DNA of 64,000 nt, taken from Hybos culiciformis. Its lineage: Eukaryota > Arthropoda > Insecta > Diptera > Hybotidae. Location of the stretch: NCBI GenBank assembly GCA_964007475.1, contig CAXFZM010000042.1, positions 310,001-374,000 of the forward strand. Direction: 5' to 3'. The translations under genes were made by a program, and so were the position numbers. The notes below the pieces were generated by a model. That model ran no database searches, had not been told where the DNA came from, and saw only the letters and a list, made by a program, of their open reading frames with translations. Of the stretch, positions 1 to 10,509 are shown piece after piece (the first letter of the stretch is position 1; each line of letters begins with the position of its first letter).

Positions 1-851
1 CCCCTGTGATCGTCTCGCCCGATTTCAACAGTTCATTCTTCAACTTCAAACATTTTTGGTGGTTTTCCATGCTCTTTCTCTACCAGGTTTAGAAACGTTG
101 AAACTATTTTTTACACATGCTTAGTGATGGAGCATGTTAACTATATGCCTCCACAAGTAAACGATGACTTTCAATAGCACTTTCCTTCAAAAAAAAAATA
201 GTGTAATAACACTTCCCGCAAATGCTGCTTTTCAGCCACGAAATTGGACTTTTTTGATTGTATAAATTAAATACTTTTTTTTGATCAAACGGAATGAATT
301 ATACTGCGTATGAAAGGTAACATTAAGAGCTTTCAATCCCATATGTAACAATATTGATACAGTGTATGATATATGAGTAAAGCCATCTCTTAGAAATCCG
401 TAAAGTCATAGTTGTACACCCAATATTATATTATTATTATATATTAATTTTTATATTTCTATACATTATTTATTAGTTATATTATTAATATTACATTTAC
501 ACTTTGATTTAAATATTATTTACACTTATTTTACATATATACACTTTTTACATATAAAATGAATCCATCAAATTCTACTTCCTCTCTTAATGATCCTATT
601 CTTTCAAATACTGTGTTTCAAATACTTCTACTACCATTGATGCTGCTACAGTTACACTACCACTATTTTGGACTTCTTGCCCAGAAGCCTGGTTTATTTT
701 AACTGAAGCTTAATTTAATTCTAAACGAATTATGGTTGTGTTACCGTGAAGTTTAAAACTTGTTTTTAATTTTAATTCTCAACAGTGCATATAATAATAA
801 TTTTATATGATAAAATATGCCTAGTTAGCAATTCTAAATTTTAAATACAAA
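1..851. other. AT-rich stretch with one gag scrap
   Basis: No intact gene is visible. The only recognisable piece is the gag-like fragment listed separately at 559-735. The rest is AT-rich with short homopolymer runs. Confidence 0.5.
559..735 (+). pseudogene. Ty3/gypsy gag N-terminal remnant
   Basis: A short, broken reading frame contains the pattern LPLFWTSCPEAWF followed by TEA and a stop. This resembles the conserved start of insect gypsy gag proteins (P-x-F-W, then P-x-x-W-F, then E-x-x-F). An ATG at 559 opens a serine/asparagine-rich start, then the frame shifts before the conserved part. No LTR or pol is attached. It is probably a stray scrap of a gypsy family like those at 6464 and 14013. 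Identity rests on a short motif only. Confidence 0.5.
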
Positions 852-978
852 TTACCTTTTTTTTTGTTTTGTATGAAATTGTTGTTGGAAATGCAATAAT
901 TTTAACCATATAAAAGAGGTGCATTTTCGAAAACAATTTCATACCAATTTTATTGTCTTACAAAAAAAAGGTAATTAA
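852..978. repeat. Small inverted-repeat (MITE-like) element
   Basis: The left part (ATTACC, T-run, TATGAAATTGTT) is the inverse of the right part (AACAATTTCATA, A-run, GGTAAT), giving a hairpin of about 125 bp. A stretch matching its right arm (TTCATACCAATTTTATTGTC and on) recurs at 3846-3880, so it belongs to a dispersed repeat family. The class is not clear because no target duplication was settled. Confidence 0.5.
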
Positions 979-1205
979 TAATATGCCCTTAAAATTTTTT
1001 TCTCTTTAGGTGCTGGAGTTCTTATCCGAGCCAAGTAGATTTTATCCACTTGGCCTAGGATGACAACTCCAGCTATGGTTGATATTAGAATGGAGCGTTC
1101 CAACGCCAGTTCTAATGTTCGACCCAAAACCCCCGATCTTGGTGGAGGATTCTTAGGTCTATCCAAGAATCCGAAGCCAAGACGATACCGGTCACCACAT
1201 GGATA

Positions 1206-2340
1206 CAGTGGCGTAGCTAGGTATGGCGAGTGTGTGCGAAGTACAAGGGCCCATTGCTGTAGGGGCCCATTCATCAAACCATAAAATAAAAAAAAAAAAT
1301 TATTTTCTAGATTAAAATTAAAAAAAAAATTTTTTGAAACAATTTTTTTTTAATATCCTGGTTCCAATCAAACCAATCCAAAAAAAAATTTTTATAATAA
1401 TATTTACTCTGATAAATTTTTTTTTAGAGGAAATACATACATAAAATGAGGAGAAATTATTAGCCCACTGCTGTGTGTATATCACTATTACTCTAAATCA
1501 GTGATAGGCAACCTTTTTCGAGAGCGGGTAAATTTCAATACTTTCGATTCTCTATTGGGCAAATGGATAAAAAATTAACTCGTATTTTTTATTAAATCAA
1601 ATTTTTTATTAATTTATTATTAATAATATTAAAAGAAAAATAATAATATTCGAAGAAAAGTTTAATAATTAATGACTTCCTTGATGTTGAAATCCTTGCA
1701 CTATTTTTCTAAATTAGGTTGGTATGTTGTTATTTTTAATCTGATACAAGCATCTGAATTTTCCAGAGGCAATCTGTTCCTCATTGAGGTTAAAACAAAG
1801 TTTCTTCAAAATTCAAAAAAATGAAAATGAAACTACTTGGCCGGATTGGGTAATTGAAATATGGCCGCGGGTAACTATGTTACCCGCGGGTAGGGAGTTG
1901 CGTACCACTGCTCTAAATCTATCTCTAGATCGTTTCAATACCTTAGACAAAATAATTGTCCAAATTGAAAAACGCTTCGTAGGTACAATTAACCAAAATT
2001 TCGCATTTCTTGAACGTAGAAATATTTGATCTATGTTTGAACAGGAAATGAAGATAGCTTGCCATAATTTTTAAAAAAAATATTCAGAAGTATTTTCCAA
2101 TAATTTGCCAATTCAGTTAATACAAGCCGCTAACTTCCTAAAAGACGATTTGGAAGAAAACATGACGATTGAAGAATTTGCAGATGTTCTAATAATGTAA
2201 TTCCGATGTAATTTTTTAAAAATAAAAACAAATACACATAAGTTTTTATTTGTATATTTTATTTAATAAGAAAAGATTTTGTAGGTGGGCCCCAAAATAG
2301 ATTCTTGCACAAGGGCCCAAAATGTCTAGCTACGCCACTG
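1206..2340. mobile_element. hAT element, internally deleted
   Basis: Terminal inverted repeats CAGTGGCGTAGCTAG at both ends are flanked by a perfect 8-bp duplication, catggata (1198-1205 and 2341-2348), the hallmark of hAT insertion. Inside, 1920-2200 carries a decayed transposase piece (LDRFNTLDKIIVQIEKRF, then a stop and a further fragment) like the helical region of ZMYM1-type hAT transposases. Most of the transposase is gone, so the copy is non-autonomous. A second hAT (1499-1910) interrupts it. Confidence 0.85.
1499..1910. mobile_element. Non-autonomous hAT nested in a hAT
   Basis: The left end CAGTGATAGGCAACC and right end GGGAGTTGCGTACCACTG are imperfect inverted repeats. They are flanked by an exact 8-bp duplication, ctctaaat (1491-1498 and 1911-1918). 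There is no coding capacity beyond chance frames. It inserted into the hAT at 1206-2340. Confidence 0.8.
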
Positions 2341-2660
2341 CATGGATACTCCTACGGGAGTACCCATTCTACGTTGTGGTATTATGACTGGTTCCCCTGC
2401 CACTATCGATGAATTCAGGATCACTGAGCAATCATGATCTTGAGTCCATTGGTGATGACAGAGAAACACAGCATAAGTGGACGGACTCATTGGTCGTTCC
2501 TTATCCCAACCAAAAACGCGCGGTACCGGGTTGGGATAGGATCGAAGTACAACAGACCAATGAAACTCCAGCCGATCGGTCAGGAGATGTCACTTGACAT
2601 CTTCTGCACTTCAATTTCCCTAACTTTCAATTTCCAATACTAACAAAGTTAGCCTACGGA

Positions 2661-3226
2661 ATACAAGTCATACGGTAGGGACAAATTTTTGTTGGAGAAA
2701 TCCCAAGAAATCCCAAGAAATAATCAAATTTCCAAAAATTATTTTTGAATACCTTTTATTCAAAAAAAAAAAAAATTAATTTAAAATCCAATAATAATAA
2801 AGAAAAAGAGAAAATTATAAAATAATTTTCCTCATTCTTTAAAAGTTTTGGTGAAGTAAAAACTTTTCACCTTGTATAATTATAATTAAAAATATATAAA
2901 AAAAAAAAACTGACCGACCATAATAAAATTTTTTAAGTTCACTAAACCCCCTTACGTAAGTGAAACAACAAAAAAAAAAGTTTTTGATTTTCATACGACA
3001 TAACGTAATATTTTTTTTCAAGTTATAATGTATTTTGATAAATTTATAAACATAGTGTTGTGTTTATAAATCTTCATACCCTTTAGAACTACTTTAAATT
3101 TTTTTAAATAAAAGAATCCCAGCCAAATTTCTTCGTCAAGAATTTTCCAGAATGGAAATAAAATTTGAAATAAATTTAATAAAATTAAATAAAATTTTAT
3201 TTTTTTTTTCCTAATTAACTTTAATG
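2661..3226. other. AT-rich spacer, nothing recognised
   Basis: A-runs and T-runs dominate. Short open frames here are compositionally ordinary for AT-rich DNA and match no family I know. Confidence 0.4.
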
Positions 3227-3537
3227 CAGTGGTTCTTAACGTTTTCAAAGACGCGGAACAAAATTATGTATATATTTTTCTCGCGGAACACTAAAATTAA
3301 AAAAAATTGAAATTCGATATTTAGCAAGAACTTAAAATTAATGAAAAAAAAAAAAGTCGAATGAATTATTACATAGTTAAAAAAACAAACAAAAAAAAAA
3401 TAAATAAAAATAAATTCTGAAATTGAAATTAATCAAATAATAAACATAAAAGTACCTTAAATTACCTTTCTTAAGTTTCTAACTTTTTCAATACATTTAA
3501 AATTGAAATTTCGCGGAACAACGGTTAAGAATCACTG
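3227..3537. mobile_element. hAT-like MITE
   Basis: The ends CAGTGGTTCTTAACG and CGGTTAAGAATCACTG form imperfect inverted repeats, and the motif gcggaaca occurs near both ends in inverted order. Flanking octamers ctttaatg and ttttaata agree at 6 of 8 positions, compatible with an aged 8-bp duplication. No coding sequence. Confidence 0.65.
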
Positions 3538-4627
3538 TTTTAATAAAAACAATTTGACCCCATGTAGTTTTTTTTCACCTATATTAATGAACTTTTTTTG
3601 AATAAAAAAAGAAAACTTAATACTAAATTAAAACTAAATAAAAATTATAGTTGTTTTTTTTTAATTTTTATGCCCAATATTAAATAATTTCGCTTATAAC
3701 TTAATACAAATAGAAATTTTCTGACAGGAAATTATGACTTGTATTTTGTATAACTAGGCTAAGCTACATTCCTATATTTCTATATTTCTAATATTTTCTT
3801 TAAAATAAAATAATTTTTTCTAATTAAAATTTTCTATTTTTATTTTTTCATACCAATTTTATTGTCTTACAAAAAAAAGGCCAAACAAAATTATGAAGTT
3901 CATATAAATAAACCATGAAAATTTCATACTGTGTGATGCATACCCTTTTTTATGCAAAAAAAAAACAATCTGAGCTTACAACAGCACCTCCACTTTAAGA
4001 TACACTCATAATAAACAACAAACAATAACCTGCACATATTTTATTGACAGAAAGCTTCACATAAATTTAAATATGCAATATGTATTGTATATATGTAAGA
4101 AATAATTATGTTTAATAAAAACAAAAAAACTACAAATAATATACATACAAAAAACATATACTGAAATAAGTCAGTAAATAATTTGTTCTAATTTATAGAA
4201 TAATAAAAAAAAAGCTTATTGTGGTAAAATAAAAACAATAAAATCAAGCAAAAGAAAAATTTTGAAATGTTAATAAAATATTAACGAAATATGTCAAAAA
4301 AAAGTTTACATCTATGTAAAAAAAAAAAAAAATACAATAATAATATCAATTATTGTATCATGCGGCATAAGCAGCCAAATTAATGTACTTTAGTTTAGAA
4401 TAAAATTGTCGTAGGTATATTTAAGTTTCTTTTTTTTCAATAAAATTTAAATATGAAAATGAAATGATCATGTCTTTGACTTAATTTATTACTTTCATAG
4501 GTCCTAGGTAAAAGAAATGCAAGCGTAAGATCCAGCTACAGGTGGCCATAGCTGCGAGCTGAAGAATGACTCCTTAGTCATTTAGATTTAAGTTTTTTTT
4601 ATTTTGAATTGGTTGGGGTTTTTGAAA
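3538..4627. other. AT-rich spacer, nothing recognised
   Basis: Besides the repeat fragment at 3846-3880 shared with the small element at 852-978, no gene, terminal repeat or tandem array stands out. A short GC-richer patch lies at 4500-4575. Confidence 0.4.
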
Positions 4628-4629
4628 TA

Positions 4630-5929
4630 AGGCATGTACCAGAAAAAAAACAACATTGAAAAAATTAATGTATAAAATTCAAATATTATTGAAATTTAAA
4701 AAAATTAACATTATTATAAACTTTATTAAACTCAAATTAAAAAAAAAAAAAAAAAAACTTAAAAAAACTTAATTTTTGATGAATTGGGACACTTTTTCTG
4801 GAATGCTTCTCATCAGATTTTTAATTGTGCTTTCTTCAAGTTTTTTGCTTGCTGCAAACCATTTTCTTTTAAAGTCAGACACCGATTTTGCTTCTTTATG
4901 CGTTGCCTTCAATTTAGCTTTAATTAACGCCCAATAGCGCTCAATGGGTCGAAGCTGGGGACAATTGGGAGGGTTCGCGTCTTTAGGTACAATATTAACC
5001 TGATTGCTTGCATACCATTCTATAGCTTTTTTACCGTAATGGGATGTTGCCAAGTCCGGCCAAAAAAAAGTTGACACTCCGTGATCTCTAATTATAGGCT
5101 TCAATCGCTTTTCAAGACATTCTTTCACGTAAATTTCTTGATTAACCGTGCCTTGTGTGACAAATGAAGAGCTTTTTTTACCGCAAGTGCAAATTGCCTG
5201 CCAAACCATAAATTTTTTCGGAAATTTTGTTCTTGGCGTATGCTTAAATTTTTCTGGAACATTGCCACAACTATCGGCCACATAAAATTCCTGGCCAGGC
5301 AACTGCTGAAAATTAGCCACCACATACGTTTCATCGTCCAGCAAACAACATTCAAATTTCTTTAAAAACAATTTTAATAATTTTTTTGCTCGTTTTTTGG
5401 CTTCCAAATTTTTTTCAGCCGTTCGAAATGGTACAGCTTTAACTTTGTATGTTTTGAGCCCACTCCTAGTTTTAATTCTCTGAACAGTTGATGCAGATGT
5501 TTCCACTAATTTGGCCATTTTCCTCACAGAAGTATTGGGTTTTTGCTTGAAAATTCGAATAACTTTTTTATGCAAATTTTCATCAGAAGTACCTGTTTTA
5601 CATCCGGAACCAGGCTTTCTTTCGATTGAAAGCTCTTCTCGAAACTTTTTTAAAACTTTTCCAACCGTGTGAGGTTGGATTTTTAAAGCTTTAGCTATTT
5701 GTTTATTTTTCCATTTAGGCTTCTCTATAGATAACTCAATAATTTTTTTTCTAATTTTTTTTTCACCATCCATTATTAATGGTAAAAATTATAAAAAATA
5801 CTAACAAATTACATGGTTTTTTTGGGCTCCATTCATACTTTAAAATAAATTTAAATTTGCATGGATTGCTTTAAAAATAACCGTTATAAATTCAAAAATC
5901 TAATGATGTTTTTTTTCTGGTACATGCCT
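4630..5929 (-). mobile_element. Tc1/mariner-type DD37E element, complete
   Basis: The element starts AGGCATGTACCAG and ends with its inverse, CTGGTACATGCCT. The inverted repeats run on through an A-tract for about 30 bp. A TA dinucleotide flanks each end (4628-4629 and 5930-5931), the target duplication of this superfamily. It carries one open transposase gene on the minus strand. With both ends and the gene preserved, the copy looks recent and possibly autonomous. Confidence 0.9.
4769..5773 (-). CDS. Tc1/mariner transposase, DD37E type
   Basis: This 334-residue protein would cut and paste the element in which it lies. The first ~110 residues look like a paired helix-turn-helix DNA-binding region (WKNKQIAKALKIQPHTVGKV). 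The catalytic acidic residues are D147 (LLDDETY), D240 (FFWPDLATSHYG) and E278 (QLRPIERYW). There are 37 residues between the second and third, hence DD37E. Length is normal for the superfamily. ATG at 5773 is the only sensible start, and the frame is unbroken. Inverted repeats and TA flanks surround it. Whether it is active cannot be told from sequence alone. Confidence 0.9.
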   Translation of the reverse strand: MDGEKKIRKKIIELSIEKPKWKNKQIAKALKIQPHTVGKVLKKFREELSIERKPGSGCKTGTSDENLHKKVIRIFKQKPNTSVRKMAKLVETSASTVQRIKTRSGLKTYKVKAVPFRTAEKNLEAKKRAKKLLKLFLKKFECCLLDDETYVVANFQQLPGQEFYVADSCGNVPEKFKHTPRTKFPKKFMVWQAICTCGKKSSSFVTQGTVNQEIYVKECLEKRLKPIIRDHGVSTFFWPDLATSHYGKKAIEWYASNQVNIVPKDANPPNCPQLRPIERYWALIKAKLKATHKEAKSVSDFKRKWFAASKKLEESTIKNLMRSIPEKVSQFIKN

Positions 5930-5988
5930 TATATCTTTTTTTTATACCTCCTTTTACCTTCTATCTTAAAAAGACATCCTATAAATAT

Positions 5989-6250
5989 TGTTATGAACCC
6001 TCTGGTGTTCACTGTCGCGTACCCACCCAACGACGAGCTTAGACCCGGCCTGAGAACAGGATGTCCTAGACAGTGGACTCGGCACCAGCTTAAAATTTTG
6101 AAAGTAGAGCACCTTCTTTTGCCTCTACTTTCACCACTTTTCTTTCTTTTTCATAAATTTTATGATAAAATTCTCAGAGTTCATCTTGAACTCAGGATTT
6201 TTGTACTTATACACACCACCCGTTTTTCAACCTTAATTTAATTCATAACA
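5989..6250 (+). mobile_element. 5' LTR of a Ty3/gypsy element
   Basis: The 262-bp segment begins TGTTATGAA and ends TTCATAACA, a perfect 9-bp short inverted repeat with TG...CA ends. Two bases later comes TGGCGCCCAACGTGGTGC, which has the TGG start and look of a tRNA primer-binding site, so this is a 5' LTR. A gag-like remnant follows at 6464. No matching 3' LTR was found in the window. Confidence 0.8.
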
Positions 6251-6463
6251 AATGGCGCCCAACGTGGTGCTAGAAATTTGTTATCCTCAATTCAAACAAA
6301 TCTTAATTTAATTCATAACAAATGGCGCCCAACGTGGTGCTAGAAATTTGTTATCTTAAATTCAAATTAATTCTCCTAAAAATTATCATAACAAATGGCG
6401 CCCAACGTGGTGCTAGAAATTTGTTATCCTCAATTCAAACAAATCTTAATTTAATTCATAACA
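6244..6463 (+). repeat. Tandem triplication of the primer-binding region
   Basis: A unit of 70-73 bp is repeated three times plus a partial fourth. It contains the LTR end (CATAACA), the primer site TGGCGCCCAACGTGGTGC and the start of the leader. CATAACA occurs at 6244, 6314, 6387 and 6457. Only the first copy abuts the full LTR. Confidence 0.9.
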
Positions 6464-6655
6464 GTTGACAATACAAAATATGACCATGTAATATCGGTTT
6501 TACGTCAAGAAGTCATTCAAACCATTTTAACTTTTCTTCGTAATCCTCCTGTCAATAATAAATACAATTCTATAAAAGAAATTCTTTTAAAACGTTACGC
6601 TATAAGCGAAGAAAAGCGTTTAGAAGAATCACGGCAACACTGTTGGATCGAAAAG
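6464..6655 (+). pseudogene. Ty3/gypsy gag fragment
   Basis: An open stretch shows the gypsy gag core: a DNTKYDHV block, then NNKYNSIKEILLKRYAISEE and EKRLEESRQ. The same region in the minus-strand gypsy reads NKYDYIKRELISYFAASNQR, which supports the call. The frame stops shortly after ESRQ, where LINE sequence seems to begin. A continuation of gag (SEMGERKPSEFYHS) appears at about 15824, suggesting that one element was split by later insertions. Confidence 0.7.
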
Positions 6656-6840
6656 TCAGATTTTCTCCGCTTAAAATAAAAAAATTAAATAAAAATTGGA
6701 AGAAGGAAAGGAAAATATAATAAAACAAAAAAAAAAAAATTAATAAAAGAGAATTTTATTAATATTAATAAAATTAATATAATTAAATTAAATTTAATTC
6801 ATAAATTTGAAATATTTTTTTTTCCTCTTTAGATTTTGAG

Positions 6841-7077
6841 ACATGACAGAATATAACCTAAAAAACATGTGAAATTTCTGTCAATCAGAAGTCTTCGAAA
6901 ACCAGTGGTCTTTACTATGTGATTCATGTGAAAAATGAACGCACTGTAAATGCCTTCAGATTATTAAAAAACAATATTGGACTTTAGCTAAACAACCTTT
7001 TTGGTTCTGCAGCGAAATTTGAAGGGAAGCCATGGTGGTATTCCAACAATTATCGACAAAGTATCTTCCAATGTACC
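6841..7077 (+). pseudogene. LINE ORF1, PHD-like zinc finger part
   Basis: Read across frame breaks, the region shows a Cys/His pattern: CQSE, CDSCEK, HCKCL, then FWFCSE. This is typical of the PHD fingers found at the start of ORF1 in several insect non-LTR elements. A TGA replaces the usual tryptophan after CEK, and a second stop follows the last cysteine. The fragment is interrupted at 7077 by a hAT element and resumes at 7770. Confidence 0.55.
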
Positions 7078-7769
7078 CAGGGATGCCAACTGGGATGTTT
7101 TACCCTGGAGTTTCCAGTTTTTCAACTAAAACTCCAGTCTACAGGTTTTTTAAAATTTTACCAGTTTTTTTAAAAATTAATAAATTTAAAGTAAAATAGA
7201 AATTCACATAAGCTATTCACCAGTAGATGTCATTTTACTTTGTAATTCATTTAGTATCATTTGTTCCAAAACAAAGTTATTATATAACTTTAAGAAATAA
7301 TTGATCTTATTAATTAACTAATCTTTTTCTAATTTCAATTATTATGTATTTTTATTTATTGTATTTATTTTATATTACTTTTTATAAAGTTTTATTCTAA
7401 TTTGAATTCTTTTTTATCTGCGGTTTATTTTATGTTTCGTTTGTTTATGTTAATAATAATGTAATTTATTATTGAAACGTAGTTCCTTATCAGACGCTCT
7501 TGTGGAAAAATTAAAAATTATTAAAAATTTGAACACTAAGTGTCGCTAACATATGATAAACAAAAAAAAAAGTTAAAAAAAATTTTTTTTTTTTTGTTGA
7601 AATTTTGAATTTTTTAAAAATTATTTAAATTCACTATTTAATTTGAATGTTAAATTTAATTTAATTTTAAATATTTATTTATTTATTTTTTTTTTTCTAT
7701 TTTTCTATCTAAATTTTTTTTGTTTTTTTAACTCTCCAGTTTTTCCTCGGTCAAGAGTTGGCAACCCTG
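7078..7769. mobile_element. Non-autonomous hAT inserted in LINE ORF1
   Basis: Ends CAGGGATGCCAACT and AGTTGGCAACCCTG are inverted repeats with one mismatch. They are flanked by an exact 8-bp duplication, aatgtacc (7070-7077 and 7770-7777). No transposase fragment is visible in its 692 bp, which are mostly AT-rich. The LINE frame is restored when the element is removed. Confidence 0.88.
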
Positions 7770-8164
7770 AATGTACCTAATGAACCGTCGACGACAGAGA
7801 TAGTTAAATATATGAAGGCAATAGCTGAAAGTATAGAGCTTCTATACAAATGGGTCAATGATCAAAAATAAGAAAAGAAGAAGTACAGTGAAGAAATTGA
7901 AAAACTTAAGAACGATAATGACAAATTGCTAGCTGAAGTAGACAAGGAGAAAAGTGAAATTTTACAACTAAAAGCAGATGTCAATTATTTAAAACAGAAA
8001 GAAATTTGTAATCAGGCAGTAATGTATGGTGTTCCGGGGGATCCACAGAAAGACATTAATCAAACAATTATAAATATATTCAATGAAAATCAAATACCAA
8101 TTGATAATTTTATTAGATGTTATCAGGTAAAGACTAAACAACCTACAAATGGATTATCCGCAGT
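7770..8164 (+). pseudogene. LINE ORF1, coiled-coil and RNA-binding-like part
   Basis: A heptad-rich, charged stretch (EIEKLKNDNDKLLAEVDKEK, then LQLKADVNYLKQ) suggests a coiled coil. It is followed by NQAVMYGVPGDPQKDINQTI, which resembles the RNA-recognition-like domain of insect LINE ORF1 proteins. One stop codon (TAA near 7869) precedes the coiled coil. The frame is broken at 8165 by a hAT and resumes at 9062. Confidence 0.6.
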
Positions 8165-9061
8165 CATGGGCGCCGCCAGGATTTTTTATAAGGTGGTGCA
8201 TGTGAAAATTATTATTTTAATTTTACCAAGTCTTTGACATATTGCGGGTTCATCACTAAGTTACAATTTCCAACAACCTTAACTTAAATTACATTTTGAT
8301 TTTAGGAAAAATCAGTTGCAAAACAATTTTTTGAATTCATGACAAAATTCATCTCAGTATGCTTATGCGATGCTCAGAACTTTTTTAAGATTATTTCTCA
8401 CCAGGGCTGCCAGATGGAATAAATGAAATTTCCTCAAATTTTTAAGAAATTTCCGCAAAACAGACACTTTTTTAAAAAAAATCCACAAAATTATTTTTTT
8501 TATATTTTTGTGTACTAAAATTTTTTTTGTCCTAAATTAGAAAAAAAAATTTGTTTAACGGTTTTACTCACTGCAGTTTTACCCCAAAAACAACTTATTT
8601 TTGCAAGATTTCCTCAAATTTTTAATGTGTTTAGATTTTATACGGTACTTATATGTTGTAAATCAAAAAGTTTACTTTCAACAATGGATTTTGAGTTCAA
8701 AGTACGTAGAAGAATATCGTAATGATATCAATTTCTTAAAATCATTAGGTTAAAAAAAAATTACGAGTCTGAAATTTTAAATATTGTTGACTGCCAACGT
8801 TAGCACAATATTTCTTAATTTCTTCAAATTTTCCTCAGAAAAAAATATTTTCCTAAAATTTTTCTCCACGTTTTTTTTACTTTCTTTTTCTCCCGGAATT
8901 AAAAATTTCCTCAGTTTGGGGAAAAAATTCCCCAATCTTGTTTTAATTTAATTTTAAATCCTTTTGTCAAAATTAACAATTTTATCAAAATTTTAATAAC
9001 ATTTTTATCAAAGAAAGGTGGTGCAGTTGCACCACCTTGCACCATACTGCCGGCGCCCATG
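8165..9061. mobile_element. Non-autonomous hAT with CATGGGCGCCG ends
   Basis: The left end CATGGGCGCCGCCAG and right end CTGCCGGCGCCCATG are inverted repeats with one mismatch. They are flanked by an exact 8-bp duplication, tccgcagt (8157-8164 and 9062-9069). A second inverted motif, AAGGTGGTGCA, lies just inside both ends. No transposase is recognised in the 897 bp. It interrupts LINE ORF1. Confidence 0.88.
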
Positions 9062-9351
9062 TCCGCAGTGGTATGTATTTTTAAAGACGAAAATGAAAGC
9101 AACAATGTAATACAACTTGTAATGGGCAAAAAATCATATTCTAATCAAAGAATACAATTCACAATACAATTAAAATGGCTGAATACTTAACACCAGAAAC
9201 TCGCAAATTATTACTACAAACAAGAAAGGACTTACCTATGTACGAATTCATATCGGTTCGTAATGGAAAAATTTATGTAAAAAAAAATGAGGATGCCAAT
9301 GAAGTAATCCGTATTCAAACAATTCAAGATATCAATAAATTATCAATATAA
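9062..9351 (+). pseudogene. LINE ORF1 C-terminus
   Basis: The frame from about 9174 reads MAEYLTPETRKLLLQTRK, then FISVRNGKIYVKK, ending NKLSI and a stop. This pattern matches the C-terminal domain shared by ORF1 of several insect LINE clades and by baculovirus FP-type proteins. The part just after the hAT (ICIFKDENESNN) is in another frame, so a small frameshift exists. Confidence 0.65.
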
Positions 9352-9429
9352 TTAATATATAATTTACTTTTTTTAAATTTTCTTTAATTTTATATAAACT
9401 ATGATCATAATGTTAAATATTTTAATAAT

Positions 9430-9602
9430 GAGAATTTTATTTTAGAAAAGAACTCATTCAAGATCATTTATCTAGACTCAAGAAGTTTATTGAATAAATT
9501 AGATAGGGTAGAAGAAATTTTAAACGATTTTCAAGATACGATTGATGTGCTAATTGTTACTGAAACCTGGCTTCATATTGGTGAAGATACATTTGCTAAA
9601 AT
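9430..9602 (+). pseudogene. LINE ORF2 endonuclease, first part
   Basis: The reading frame shows IIYLDSRSLLNKLDRVEEIL and VLIVTETWL. These are the N-terminal motifs of the apurinic-type (EEP) endonuclease of CR1/Jockey/L2-like LINEs, including the ETWL catalytic glutamate motif. It is cut at 9602 by the hAT at 9603-14660 and continues at 14661. Confidence 0.75.
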
Positions 9603-9688
9603 CAGGGTTACCAACCTTTTCAAATGTTTCCCCATAAAAAAATAAAATTTCCCCTTAAAAAACCCCTAAATTTTTTTTTATAGATATA

Positions 9689-9972
9689 TGGGTCTGTTGT
9701 TCTGATTCTTACCAAAAATGATGCTGATTATGTAATACTTAAAGTTAAATTTCTGATAAACTAAAACGATGTTGATAGTTTGCAATTCTGAGTAATACTG
9801 ATTTATTTAATTCAAAAAAATGTATTACTTTAAAAATTATTCTTAGCAGAAAAAATATAATTTAAAAAAGGTATAAAAAATCGTATGATGTTTAACAATT
9901 GTGTTAGGTCTTTTTTGTTCAACAGTTAGGTAGATTATTTGATTTTGATGTGCTTTTGTTGCGACCGCCACA
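9689..9972 (-). repeat. 3' LTR of the minus-strand gypsy
   Basis: It is 284 bp and nearly identical to 14074-14357, with differences near 9765, 9792 and 9904. The outer flank is tagata. Confidence 0.92.
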
Positions 9973-10509
9973 TATTCCCCCGCTAATCTGATCAACGGGG
10001 CCACTCAATACCCTAATTCGGCGTCTCTGGGCTGCATGATCAGATGATTGCGGTAGTCGACGTTTTTGGGGACGATTTTCGAATACTGATGCCCGAGGTG
10101 ACACTGGTTCTCTTCTCAATGTGATGCGTTTGGGCATTGGTTGGTGTCTTGATGATGTGGCTTCTTCGTTCGACCTCCTTCGTTTCGATGTGTTGGTTGT
10201 GGTCTCTGTTGGAGTTGTTTTTTCGGTCTTCAGATCAAAATCATTGTTTGCAATGAAAGCGGGCTTTAATCTATCGATGGAAATTACGACAACTTTCCTA
10301 TTGATTTGTATTTTGTAGAATTTGCGTTCACGTTGGATGATTTTATAAGGGCCAACATATGGTGATGTGACTGATGGTTTGATACTATCGTCGCGTACAA
10401 ATACATGGGTGCAATGTTCTAGGTTTTTGGTGATGAATGTTTTATTTTTTGCATGATTTGATGTTGGTATCGGTTTCAGCTCTTTGAAACTTTCCTCTAA
10501 TTTATTCAA
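9919..10509 (-). pseudogene. Gypsy pol, integrase C-terminus
   Basis: Contains PYVGPYKIIQRERKFYKI and ISIDRLKPA, the C-terminal GPY-like domain of gypsy integrases. A basic, serine/arginine-rich tail (KRRRSNEE, then TLRREPVSPRASV) runs into the 3' LTR. It is out of frame with the main integrase frame upstream, with the break near 10525. Confidence 0.75.

Larger units (their letters stand above)
1010..2660. other. Moderately GC-rich unidentified sequence split by a hAT
   Basis: The segments 1010-1205 and 2341-2660 are clearly richer in G and C than their surroundings and become continuous once the hAT at 1206-2340 and its duplicated target are removed. Short open frames exist across the join, but no family was recognised. 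It could be part of another transposon or a remnant of unique host sequence. Confidence 0.4.

Noticed and set aside
975..1284. Overlapping frames of 74 and 100 codons on both strands
   Set aside because: The minus-strand frame runs across the hAT insertion site, and neither shows a known motif. The region is listed as unidentified sequence.
2409..2643. Two overlapping plus-strand frames
   Set aside because: Short, overlapping, and without recognisable motifs or context.
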